From positions 23,294,501 through 23,358,500 of the forward strand of contig NC_036447.1 of NCBI RefSeq assembly GCF_002775205.1: DNA of 64,000 nt, written 5' to 3'. Made by a program: the position numbers and the translations under genes. Shown one piece after another: positions 50,102-61,859 of this stretch (the first letter of the stretch is position 1; the number at the start of each line of letters is the position of its first letter). The stretch is from Xiphophorus maculatus (taxonomy: Eukaryota; Chordata; Actinopteri; Cyprinodontiformes; Poeciliidae). The notes beneath the pieces were generated by a model. The model had not been told where the DNA came from and made no database searches. It saw nothing but the letters and a program-made list of their open reading frames with translations.

Positions 50102-52555
50102 GGAGTTTCCAGTGCAAAATGAAACTTCCTGACGGTCCTGATCTAACAAACGCAGAGATGGAAGATTTTCTCTTAACTTGTAAAAATAAAAAACAGGCAT
50201 CAAGTACAGTAATACCTGCTGAAGTGTTATTTTTTTTTATTAATTTTTTCTATGAATTGAAAGATAAATCTGATGTTTTAATTCTCTTAGCGTTCATCAT
50301 TGTCTGAGGTCGGGTTGCATGTGCAGCAGGTACAGGAGTGGAAACCGAGACATTTCGCCTCTAGTGTGACACTTCAAACCTCATTCTGGGTGATCTGTGA
50401 AAGCAGAGAGCACTGGCTCCGTCCCATGGGCCTTCCTCCTGCTGGGTGTGTTTTATCCTTTCAGTGTTTAGTCTCTCAAAATGTGCAACATTCAAAGAAA
50501 GCAACATTAACTCTTATTAATCTGATAAAAAAGGGAAATAAATTTGGGGGATGGGCAGCTCTGTTGCATGGACTTGGTGGATCTCAGCAGAGGGAGAAAG
50601 CAAGAAGTCTTTACGGATTTGGTATGAACTTTGTCAAGACAGAGCAAAGCATAGACCAAACATGAAACGAGAATCTGGTGGGGAACAAAGAGAAAGACAG
50701 GAACTTGAATAGCTGGTGAGACAAAAGACTAGCGCAACTAAGATGAGGGAACACAGGTGGATTTAATGGAACTGAGGAACTGGAACCAAGAGGACTTGAT
50801 AGTAATCTAAAATTAAATACAAATACACAAGAAAACCTAAAATTAAGAAACAAAGAGTGGCAACACCTAATGGAAAGGGAAATGAACAAACTTGAACAGA
50901 ACTAAGTAAACTAACAAGGAAAGAGGATAAGAAAACCAAAATACTTGTGATAGAAATAATGCAGTAATAATCAGGGCTAAACTATGAAACCAGACGTGAA
51001 CCAGTGTGATAAAACCAGATGAGCAAGGAGTAAAAGAAACTGACAGAATATGAAAAATGACTTTAACTAAAATGAAAGAAAAAGGAGTAAACTAACAGAC
51101 ACAACCTACAGAAACTATTGAGGAAGGGGAACAACAGAATAACTTATAAAATCAAACCTACTGGAAAGAACTAATAATGCAAACGCTATGAACCATAAAT
51201 GACTCATAACAAAATCCACAAACCAAAGCCCAAACACCCAGGAATGTTGACAACCATGAGCACAAGGATGTTCTCCTCAACACGGCTGTCCTGGGCCGGG
51301 CTCCAGCTTGGGATGATTTGCTACATGTCTTCTCCTTCTTTCTCCACCCTCTTTCCTGTCAAATCTCTGTTCATTAAAGGTCACTCATGTAAAACAAAAA
51401 CAAATCTTTAAAAAACGAGAAAGAAAAGCAGGAACTGGAGTAACAGTGAGTCAGTGGTCCAAATAAGAGTGTACTTTAGCTGAGTCAGACTCTTGTGAAT
51501 TTCGGTCTCCACTGCTAAAGCTTTTCCAGAGACATGTGAACTATAAGGGGGTGTCCCTTTCTGACAAACAGATTTGAATGTTTAAGTTCTTCTAATCGGT
51601 AAACTATGAACTTATGTTCTTCAAAGTATTTACACTTAGGGACCGCTCTTTTTTTTTAAAAAAAAAAACAGTAATGTTGATAAATATAAATACATCTTTT
51701 TTCGTGACCCAGCCCTCCTCCCATTGTCCAAATGTCCTGAAATTGAAGCCTGTATTATTCTAAAAAAAAATATTTTGTTTTTTTTTCCACAAGTGCTACT
51801 ACTACTACTACTACTAATAATATATTGATATATTAATATATTTCTATTGATATATACTGATAGATATAATATAATTATAATACATTGATTCTGTGTGTTT
51901 CATATCACACCCTACAACTTCATTTATTACAATAATCCTGACTAAAGTTCGGACTAAAGTGCGGAACAAAAAAACACGGAGTTAAAGTCAGACGGACTGA
52001 GGGTAAGAAATGACTGACCACTAGGAGGAGCCTGTGTACTACAGCAAAATATATGTATTTTATTCAAACATTTTAATATACATTATATATTTTTTTTATT
52101 TAGTTAGTTGTTTCAAACAGACAATAAAAAGTCAAAGTAGAAAAAAAATATTTAGACAAATAGTCATGACATGCAATTTTACACAATTTGTTTGAAAAGG
52201 AGGTAGAAGATAAATCATCTTATGATTTTCTGCACGTTGGCTACAAAAAAAATCATCTGACATGATCAATTCTTAGTATTAATGAGACCAAATATTCCGC
52301 TGTTACATACAGAACATATAACATATCTTAGTTGCACGCTGTTCTATTTGTTTACAGTGTAAACTACGTGGAGAAACTCCGCCCATTTTGAGCGTTTTTT
52401 ATAAACGTAACGTCTAAATCACATTAAAACACTTTAAACATTTTTTTGTTTGTTTGTTTTATCCTTTCATTGTGGCCGAGTCTGGACAAACATAAATAAT
52501 AAACGCTGACGTCCTGCCTGAATCACGTGTCCTGAGTTTGAAACGAGGGATTTGC
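50102..52555. other. Intergenic DNA, purine-rich then AT-rich
   Basis: 50640-51240 is strongly A-rich on the + strand and reads like a decayed repeat. A (TAC)n run lies at about 51797-51815, followed by TA-rich sequence. No gene recognised. Confidence 0.5.
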
Positions 52556-52559
52556 GAAA

Positions 52560-52816
52560 AAGTGCGCCGCCGCTTTCAGTGAAGGAGACTGTACTTCCTG
52601 CCATATTGTGAGTCTGTGATTCCGCGGCAGCTGGTGCAGCAGATCTCTACAGCATGTTAGCTGGCCGCCGAGCCCCGCTGGCGGCTGGTTCAAGCCACAG
52701 TCTTCAGTGAAAATCTGTGACAGGAAGGAGACACGAAAGCACCAGGTTCAAACTATAAACAAGACGAGAGAGAGCGAGCTTCTGTGTTCATCTCTGCTGC
52801 TGGTCTGCGCCTCCAG
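52560..52816 (+). other. Putative noncoding first exon and promoter (possibly add3)
   Basis: A CG-rich island in AT-rich surroundings (GCGCCGCCGC, GGCCGCCGAGCCCCGCTGGC) ends in CGCCTCCAG|gtaatt, a good donor at 52816/52817. No ATG-led open frame runs to the donor. In vertebrates ADD3 lies next to XPNPEP1 on the opposite strand and begins with an untranslated exon, so this position and strand fit; no adducin coding sequence is in the window, so the identity is inference. Confidence 0.45.
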
Positions 52817-55550
52817 GTAATTATTAGTTTTATGAAATGATGTCATAAAAATTGCAGTTTGCCATTTTGGATGTGCATCACCTTGTTCGAATGTAGGCTG
52901 TACTGAAATATCTCTTTCAAGACCACATCATTAACCTGAACATACAGTAAGTACTGAGTGTATTTACAGTCACTTTTATTAGCCTTAAGTCAGTTTATTT
53001 ATAGAAAGCCATTTGTAGAAAATGTAAACAATTCACAGATGCATTCTGTTACATGAAGTCCAATTTATTTAGGGCTCTAATCGATCAGGTTTAGATTCAA
53101 ATCCAGTGACATCCCAGATCAATACAGTTATAATCACAAAATTAGCTTTCTCACACGTCGAGATCATCTGGTTGAGAATGTAAATCGTGTTTTGTGACTT
53201 GAGATCTACTTTAAAATGAATAATAATGAAGAATGAAACTGATTAAGGCTCTCCAATATTAGAAAAATCAAAAAGTTGCGATACTCTTGCAATCACAATA
53301 TCAATCTTTTCCATTCCCATGATGATCTCACCAACGCTCCCTGACTGTAAGCATTTTGGTAATGAAGGTTTTGCATGAGTTCAAAAGTATTTTGTGGCAA
53401 ATCTTTTATCTTACAAAGGTGAGGCAAAAATGACTAGCTATGGGGGTTTATTTATCCGTTCTTAAATTTACTGATTGATATTTCAAAGGTTCTCACCATA
53501 CTGTTAACATTAGTTATGAGAAACTGCACTTTCTAAATAATTTAAAACACTTCCTAACAGCTTTTGGACTAATGACAACAGCTTAAGGTTAAAACATTAT
53601 AAGATAGTTGTTAAATGTTCATTTGCTAAATTAAACATAGAGAGTGTTGTAGTTTACTCAATTTAGGCAATTTATCTTGACTTGAATATTAGAAAAATGA
53701 CATCTTCAGCGCATGAAGCGTGTGATTACTTACAATTTATGATATCATTATGTATATTTTAATATGTAGCTTTCTTTTTTCTTTTCTACATGAACAACAC
53801 AGTTCTATGATGTCTTGATCTGTGACCTCAGCCTAATATCCAATACTAGAGTGTGATCGGCTTATTAACAACTTCAGTTTCAATCAATAAAAGTAAGAGT
53901 AAATACAAGTTAAATATATATTTTAGTAATCTAAATGTAAGGTTTATTTAGGGCTGTATTTACAGTTTATAACAATCAGATCATTTTAAAATACTGTATA
54001 TAAAACTACTGCGGTAAAAGAATCCTGTTTTACTTTACCTAATATCTTGCCGTGCAGCTTTAAGCGGAGGCTAGGTGTGGAGATTTTACTGACAAATTAA
54101 AGTAAACCTTTGAAACACCCCTTCTCAATAGGAGCTCACAGGCTGTGCTGTGTGGGTGTCTGCAAAACAAATCAAGATGTGGGGAACGAAAGCCGTGTCA
54201 GTGCAATCGGAGGGAATTGCTACACAAAGCTGCAGGAACTAAAAAGATTTATTTTTAGCTGGAGGATGAAGACTGAAACAAAAGCTAGGTGCCGTGGCCA
54301 AACTAGTGACAAAGACAGCGAGAAGTTTTTCTGTGCTGTGTTTTTGAATATTTCAACTTTTTAAAATCTCTGCAAACTCTGGCCTTGTCTGATACACTGG
54401 AGGCTTCATACAAATAATCATGTCCTGACACGTTTACAGAGTTGCTTTCCATGTGGGAAAAAGAAAAACAGCTTTGTGTTGGGTTTTTGTCATGATTGTA
54501 TCAGTTTTCTTGTCCTTTAAATTGATCTTTGTTTGTTATACATATAGCTCACTGCGTTTTCTGAATTTTGTTATTCAGTTGTAATTGCCTTTGCCTCTAG
54601 GTGTCCTTAGTCATCAGACCACCTGTTTCCACTTTTCACCCCTCTCAGTATATTTATGTTTTTGTTCTTTAGTCTAATCTTAAATCATCACGTTCTCTGC
54701 TCACCCTACTCGCCTTTTCTCTGTTTTCTAATTTGCTTTAGTTTGATTATTAAAAATAATAAGACTCCTGAGTTTCTACATTTGGCTCCCTTCATCTTTG
54801 GTATTACACATCCACATTTACCAATAAAACAACGCAATACTATACCAAAACTGAACATGAAAGAACCCTTTTCAAAAAAGAAAGAACAACATTTAATTAT
54901 TTTTCTGTCCCAAACAAGTATCAGGATCTTGAGTTGCTTTGGAGTTTGCTTAGTTTCTTATTTTCATTAGATCAGTATTGTTTCTGTTCTTACTTTATTT
55001 CAGTCCTCTCCTGGTGATTCTAGTTTGTTTATTTCTTGTGTCTAGTTATTTTTTGTTACTCTGGTTTAATTATGTTTCTTAAGTCTTTAATGTTAGATTA
55101 TTTTTCCTAGTTGTCCTGTTGCGTAGTCTCCCTCACCCCCATGCCATTTTCTCTCTCTCCCCTCACACCTGTAACCTGTTGGTCAATTACCCTGGTCTAT
55201 TGTTCCAGCAGTCAGACTCCCAGTTTCCCAGTACCACCAGTTGAACTTTTCCTTAGCTGTTTTTGGTCATGCAAAATCTAGTGAGGGTTGTATATCTGTT
55301 AAACAGCTGACTTCAGGCTAGCTACTTTAGCAGGTTTCCCAACTAACAGATAAGCTAACATCAGCTTATCACACTTCTGCTGCTCTGTAAAGATCAGGAT
55401 GACAAAAATTACTTCAGAAGCTGCAACTAAATAGGTTTATTATTGCTACATCTGTTTACTTAGGTTTATTTATCAAAATAAACACATTTTTGACAACATA
55501 GCTGTGACAATCATTATGTTAGCATCACTGGGAATAAGTACCAATGTTAG
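52817..55550. other. AT-rich DNA, possible long first intron
   Basis: No coding exon recognised. The open frame at 54110-54364 has no recognised homology. Confidence 0.5.
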
Positions 55551-55551
55551 A

Positions 55552-56400
55552 CAAGACAAAGCAAGTTTATTTGCATATTTCAGAAAAAAGGCAAATTGCA
55601 TGATGACGACATAAAACATTTTATTGCCGTGGCATAATAAGGGAACGTAATGAAAACTTTGAATATAGCCTAAATCAATGGTATTCTAGATATCAGTCAC
55701 ATATCTAGAATACCATTCTAGATATGATATTCTAGATACCATATCTAGAATACCATATCTGGAATTTTAGGCTTTCTCTAAACAAACTCAACTTTTCAGC
55801 ATTTTTGCTTTTTTGTTTTGTTTTGTTTTTGAAGTTTTTTCAAGATCAGAGAAACACAAACTAAATGCTTCACTGTGTTTAGTTCTGATTTCAGTGACGC
55901 TGAGTAGACTTGAACCAGAAGCTCCAAGTAATCTGAAAAGTTGATACATCAACAAATCTTTAATGTATTTTGGTACTAAGTTGTTCTAGACTTTAAAAAT
56001 AAAAGTCTTTTATAGTCTATGCTCTGAGCTGCAGGGAGCCCAAATTTCAGGCCTGATCACTAGTTGCTGACTTTTGATCATTCCTCCTTTGGTCCAAAAA
56101 ATATTTACCTCAGTTTTGTTTCTCTTCAACTGAAGAAAGGCATGGCACAAAGATATTAATGTACCGGTACTGATTTGAACCGTGCATCTGCTCAACATTT
56201 GAATGGATTGATTCATAGTCTCCTGGTGACATTTGACTGCATCACCTGTATAATTATGCTATCTTATCTCATTACAAACGAGCCTCAAAATGGAACCTTG
56301 GGGAATTCCTCAGGACTGTGGTTCCTCTATAGTCCATGTTTATGTAGATGTCACTGAACTTTTAAAAGGCAAAAGTTCATAGTCTGCTTATGACAGACTC
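55552..56400 (+). repeat. Dispersed teleost repeat, diverged copy
   Basis: Begins GACAAAGCAAGTTTATTTGC and resumes at 55845 with motifs parallel to 47640-47720 (GACGCTGAGTAGACTTGAAC, CAGAAGCTCC), extending further 3'. It is interrupted by the palindromic array at 55679-55765. Confidence 0.6.
55679..55765. repeat. Array of palindromic 16-base units
   Basis: Units GGTATTCTAGATAT and ATATCTAGAATACC alternate in both orientations about five times in under 90 bases, giving several overlapping perfect hairpins. Confidence 0.9.
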
Positions 56401-59400
56401 AGTCCTGTCATAAGTGCGGAAACTGGACTGAAGAGTCAAAACGGTTGGTCATTAGCATTAGCAAGGTTAACATAATTTCAGATTCTCATACAAACCCATG
56501 CTTAAATGATATAAATCAATATCCAATGATCTGGGCTCAATACTCTTGGTGAAAACAAACAGTACTTTGGGAGTTACCTTAGTAATGCTCTCTGTTTTCA
56601 CTAAAACAGATGCGATTAACGCTGTGAATGGTTGTCAAAAAGTAAAGTGAGGCTTATAGAAAAAGAAATGGAACATGGAAAATCCTATATGTAACTCATG
56701 TAAAACCCTTTTGACAATGCAAGAATGTTCCTGTTTGGAAAACTATCGCTACATCCATATTGTCTGTCAGCATCAATCAACTGACCTGATTGGTTGAAGC
56801 TAACTTGTGCACAACAACGCAACACAACAGATGATTTATCCAATCAGCTGGAATGTAAAGGAGCTCATGTGGATGACCCATCCACTTTTTTTTTTTAGAC
56901 CAGTTTCCATTATGTAAAATTCCACAGAAAAGGCATGTGTGCCTGAAAGTATTTAACATACGCCCAGTGCCGACGATTTGAACCTGTCCAGAGGACAGAG
57001 ATGACTTCATCATTACCTCACCCTGCTCTGTTAGAGGACTTATCAAAAACATGTGGCTCCTTTCTCCCTGCACACTGCAATTTGATGAAGCCTTGGACTC
57101 TGCTTTCTTTGTTTGAAGACATGAGTTCACAAAACTAGTGGAGTTGTGTAATCTTGCCTTTCTCAATATTCTCGGCTCACTATGCATATTTTCTCATATG
57201 CCGTATAGCTTGTGTTAACTTCCCCTTACACCCAGAGAGACCAGACGACAGACGTCGGGGTGGGAGGATGCTCTGTATCTGAAACAGGACTCAGTCTTGA
57301 CCTTCTAGATTTGACACTTTGGTTCCTTTGGAAGTCTTACAAATATCCTGACATATAGTATCATTTTTATGGTGGCAAAATCTGCATATTTAAGACTCCC
57401 AAAAAACATTTTGTACTCCAGAAGCTCACAGGTTCAAAGATTACTTGTAAAGTTTTTCTGGCAGTGACAGTTTAACAACAGCAATCTCAGCCCTGCAGAG
57501 AAAGGATCAAAGTACAATTTTTGTTACTTTCTGTGTTGTTTAGAACAAAGAGTGGACTGGTGTGAGATTATCACGGTATGATGACCTTCAGTAAGAATAA
57601 CACGGTTTCATTTAAGACAGAAAAGTAATTATTAATCCTTCTGCTGCTAAAATAATCCAATATATTCACTAATATAGCTTAGGGCTACACAATATATCAC
57701 ACATTTATTGTCATTGCAACATCAATACTGCAGAATTGCTTGGACTACAAGTAATTACAGCATGTAGATATCATGGATTACATTCTCTGCTGCAGCAATA
57801 ATGTAATCTATTAGAATAATGTTTTTTAAAATTTTGATAAACTGACTTTCACAATCACCCATACAAATATAATAACTTTCAATTGCTTTTAAGCTGTATC
57901 TTATACCTTCTTGTGCTTTATATAGAGTTATATAGCTACATTATTAGTTGTGCCATCTGCAGAGGTTGGGCAAATATAAGCAAAAATTCTTCTAGAGTTG
58001 CCAGTATGTTATTATACTAGCATTAAAACAGTGCTGCCTCAATCAGAGTGATGGATGGGCCTCCTCAGATCTCCATACCACTACCTTTTGTGTTTTTGAG
58101 ACAGAAAATATTTCTCAACAGCCAAATTTGCCTTTCTTGTAAGCAAGGAAAAACCATAGGATGATCCTCCACGGGAAGAAGAGACGAGGTCTTGCTCAGT
58201 GGGTGGATGAAGGTGAGAGCAGAGCGACTTGAGACATGCTGATTTGGGGTGGTACAATTTTCAGCTACAACTCATTAAAAGCCAGCAAAAGGCAGATAAA
58301 GGCAGAAAAAGCCCTCAAGAAGAAAACCGTACGGTAGATCAGGTAAGAGTGGTGGACATTTTGTGACAAAGGGGAAAACAATTTCTTTGTCATTGCAGTA
58401 TTCAACAATAATATTTCAATGTTTTGGTTTCCGCAGTTATGAATTGCTGCTGTGTAACTGAACTGAATTGAAACTGAATACTTGCCAATGTCAAAAACCT
58501 TTAGATCCTTTGGTAAAGGAATTACTTGAGCCATCTCCCGTCTCCGGAGAACATTGGATCTCTTATCATGTGGATAAGTTAAAATGTAAACATTTGGTTG
58601 TTTTCACATGCAGCATGAATTCACACAAGCCTTTGTGAAGCCATGTGTCAGCAGTAGATCTTCCCATGCAGCTTAGACAGTTTCGCATAGATATTACAGT
58701 GCAGTAGCCACGGTAACGGGGTCAACCTCCGAATATGCTAGGATGAGAGGCGACAGATTTTTGGCCAAAGGAGCTTTTCAGACAAACAGAGGTTCTTTTC
58801 ATCTCCCAACCCTTCTCCTGTTGTCCTCTTATTAAAACGTCTCTGTGACTCAAACGTTTCTCATCATGAAAGCTCAGTTGACTGGGAACGTTGACTAGAC
58901 CAGGCTGTATTTTTCTTAATCTTCTGGAGTAATTGATTGCATCTTATTCATAATTACAGTTATTATCAAGTCGGCATACTTTATTATCTAGAGCTTTTAT
59001 GAGTTGAAAGTCAGGCGTTTTTTCTTGTCCTAACTCCAATAGTCTGTTTTTATTTTTATTTTTTATTTTTTTTCTAAAAGCTCTGATGGTTGGGATTATA
59101 TAACCATCTTATAATTCTTTGTAAGGTTAGATCCGTAACAGCTTGAGTCTTTAATCAGCTGAATTAGTATGAAAAATACCCTGGATGAGCAGAGAATGGC
59201 ACTGACTCGGTGTGTGGTTTCGTCTGGGCTGCTTGCCAGTCGCGTTGGTTAATGTCCATCCCTGTTACTGTGCCCCGAGGGCCTGCATTAATATGCATAT
59301 AAGATGAAAACTTCCAGGTCACTAAATCTATTCATTTCCCTGTCATTTCACATATTTACTGGCAGAGCTTAATTACTTGCATGTCAAGTCTATGAAACGG

Positions 59401-59680
59401 GAGACTCATTAGTCGAGAGTGTGTTCTTGAGGGCGTGTCCGTGTGAGCCAAATGTGTGTGTGTGTGTGTGTATTTCTGAGCCTGTGAGGAGATTTTGATG
59501 GGTGTCTACGTAGTGGGTGTTGATCCCCTCACGGTGTGGGAATGAAAGTAGGGCTTCTATCTTTGAAGGTGATGAAAAGGTCTGACTGCGTGCATGCAGA
59601 CACGTGATGTTTGAATACTCTCGTCTCATTTCTCCTCTCTGAAATTCCTGGAGAAGCTAGCTGGTTGACCGTAACGACCC
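56401..59680. other. AT-rich DNA, no gene recognised
   Basis: No exon or defined repeat supported. A GT run lies at 59453-59471. The stretch 59200-59390 is repeat-free and contains an octamer-like ATTAATATGCATAT; it may be conserved noncoding DNA. Confidence 0.5.
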
Positions 59681-59921
59681 TAAAGCTGCAATACGCAACT
59701 TTTACAAAAATGTGTTTGTTCCAGATTTATTTTCCATGTAGTTACAGCAAGGTGTGAGACAGATAATCTGGGTAGAGATCGATCTCCTCCATGTCATCCC
59801 TGAGCTACTATTGCCGTCTGAAAAACAACTAATCAGAGCCAGGAGGAGGGGCCTAGCGTTGTCAATCAACCTCCTGTATGCTGCTCAATGCTCAAACTTA
59901 CTGTTACAGGGAATCGTTTAA

Positions 59922-60282
59922 GGGCTGCACAGTGGCGCAGTTGGTAGCAAGAAGGTCTTGGGTTCGATTCCCGGCCCTGGGTCTTTCTGCACAGAGTTTG
60001 CAGGTTCTCTCTGTGCATGTGTGGGTTCTCTCCAGGTACTCTGGCTTCCTACCGCAGTCCAAAAACATGATTGTCAGGTTAATTGGTCTCTCTATATTCT
60101 CCCTAGGTGTGAGTGTGTGTGTGTATGATTGTTTGTCCTGTCTGTCTCTGTGTTGCCCTGAGACAGACTGGTAACCTGTCCAGGGTGAACCCCGCCTCTC
60201 GCCCAGAACGTTAGCTGGAGATAGGCACCAGCTCCCCTCCAGACCCCACTAGGGGACAAGGGTGTTAGAAAATGGATGGATG
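59922..60282 (+). mobile_element. V-SINE-type tRNA-derived SINE
   Basis: A box TGGCGCAGTTGG, B box GGTTCGATTCCC, V-SINE core CTCTGGCTTCCTACCGCAGT, CCAAAAACATG, and tail AAAATGGATGGATG. Target duplication GAATCGTTTAA at 59911-59921 and 60283-60293 is exact. Confidence 0.92.
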
Positions 60283-60310
60283 GAATCGTTTAACTGCCGT
60301 CATTGGTGGC

Positions 60311-60991
60311 TGTTACGTCCAACAAGGGCACAACATATTTGAGGACACGTAGGCAAAACTGAGGGTCTAAAAAAATTATTTTATTTTAAAACTCTCTTGA
60401 ACTTTTCTTTTGGTTCATCTGCTTTAATTATATGTGGAGGAAAGAGAAAGAATTAAACGTCCTCAGTTCCCCGTGTCCCAAAAACAAAAAAAGGAACAAA
60501 CAAAAATCCCAAAAGTATTAACAGAAAGTTGAACCTGGTGAGCCGATCAAAAAGAACAAGACGGTACAGCAGGGGGCAAACCCTATACAGGGCCGTCGAA
60601 GCCCTTACTAGTACCAGACTAAGGCAAAAAAGAATCTACTGCAAAAGAAATAATCGAAAACAGGACAACCGATCCCACCAGGCCAAAATTACAACAAAGA
60701 AATGGCAAACAAACAAAGGCTAACAAAAATACCGCATGGCAGACTGGAGACGCCAGCTGCATCCTAGGTGGTGGTGGAGCGAGCAGAAGGGTCGACTCCA
60801 AACATGTCAAAACCCAGCCTATTTATAGGCGGTCCAACAGCGCCACAAATTAACGAGACCAAGTTCATTACAAAAAGGAATTATCCAAACTCCAAAGTAT
60901 ATTAAACAAAAATCATTCAACTAAAGTCAATACAAAACAATCTAGAAAAAAATAAACAAAAATAATTATAATGTGACCGAAGCACATAACA
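60311..60991 (-). mobile_element. Solo LTR of an LTR retrotransposon
   Basis: TGTTACG...CATAACA ends (TG...CA) with the 5-base duplication GTGGC at 60306-60310 and 60992-60996. On the - strand a TATA box CTATAAATAG (60819-60828) and AATAAA (60380-60385) occur in promoter-to-polyA order. No internal genes; a product of LTR-LTR recombination. The superfamily is not assigned. Confidence 0.8.
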
Positions 60992-61327
60992 GTGGCCATG
61001 CTAATTAGCCTTAGCATTGGTAGCAGGCTATGTTGTGGTGAATCAGAATAGTCTAGCAAAGAGCAAGTGTGAGGAGATGAGCACGAGAGTGATTGACAGC
61101 GCTAATACCCTCCCCCTGGCTCTGATTGGTTGTTTTTGACTGAGTGGTGTATTTCTAGATCTAGTTGGTACTGGAAGCACTGGAAGAAGGCAAGAAGGCA
61201 GAGGAGCCTTCATGGTCACTTTTAGTCAGTTTGAAGTTTTTCCTGTCTCACTTTAGTTTATGTTTAGTACATTTTCATTCATAGTCACTGTCTGAGTTGT
61301 TGGTTAAAGCAGTTTTGTTTACGGTTA

Positions 61328-61545
61328 CATTTATTTATTTATTTTTTTAAAGATTTTTGTGGGCTTTAGTCACTAGTAACTCAACAAGAAGAAGAGCAGA
61401 CAGAAAATTGAGGCCATGTAGTAAATGACCTAGGGGTGGGAATCAAACCCAGGCCGTTTACCGCATGTCACTCTCTGCTCTCTGCAACAAGGCCTCTCTG
61501 CTTATGGTGGACTTGCTCTACCAATGAGCCACCTGGTGCCCCAGA
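61328..61545 (-). mobile_element. tRNA-derived SINE, - strand
   Basis: Read on the - strand: head GGTGGCTCATTGGTAGAGCA (A box), GGTTTGATTCCCACCC (B box), body, then tail ending AAATAAATAAATAAATG at 61328. Clear target duplications were not found. Confidence 0.8.
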
Positions 61546-61750
61546 CAGAAAGATTTTACCATCGGCTCTGGGAACATTATTATGAAATGCTTATAAAAGA
61601 GGAAATAAGAATCTCTGTGTGCTTGTTTATGAACTCTTTTTCACCTCTCGTGTGTCCAGGAAACACTCTCTGCTGCCTCTGTGACCAAACGCCTCCATTT
61701 ACCAAATCATCTGGCGGGCACACCCATGTATCTGTTCCGGCTTGTGCACG

Positions 61751-61794
61751 CCCACACACACACACACACACACACACCCACACACACACACACC
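61751..61794. repeat. CA microsatellite
   Basis: (CA)n with two CCC interruptions; likely polymorphic. Confidence 0.95.
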
Positions 61795-61859
61795 AAGCTA
61801 TTGTTAAATCACTCACTCTGTAACAAATCCCAGCTGGCATCGCTCAGCTCAGCTAGCTG

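Larger units (their letters stand above)
59682..61210. mobile_element. Palindromic MITE carrying two later insertions
   Basis: Starts AAAGCTGCAATACGCAACTT. Internal arm AATCAGAGCCAGGAGGAGGG (59831) pairs with CCCTCCCCCTGGCTCTGATT (about 61108). Between the arms sit a V-SINE and a solo LTR with their own target duplications. A half copy of the family is at 20940-21158. The right terminus is eroded. Confidence 0.65.

Noticed and set aside
59930-59985. tRNA gene suggested by A and B boxes
   Set aside because: It is the tRNA-like head of a SINE with target duplications and no cloverleaf acceptor stem.
61440-61540. tRNA gene on the - strand
   Set aside because: Head of a SINE with A-rich tail, not a tRNA.
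61580-61840. - strand frame rich in Val/Cys
   Set aside because: Generated by the CA microsatellite.
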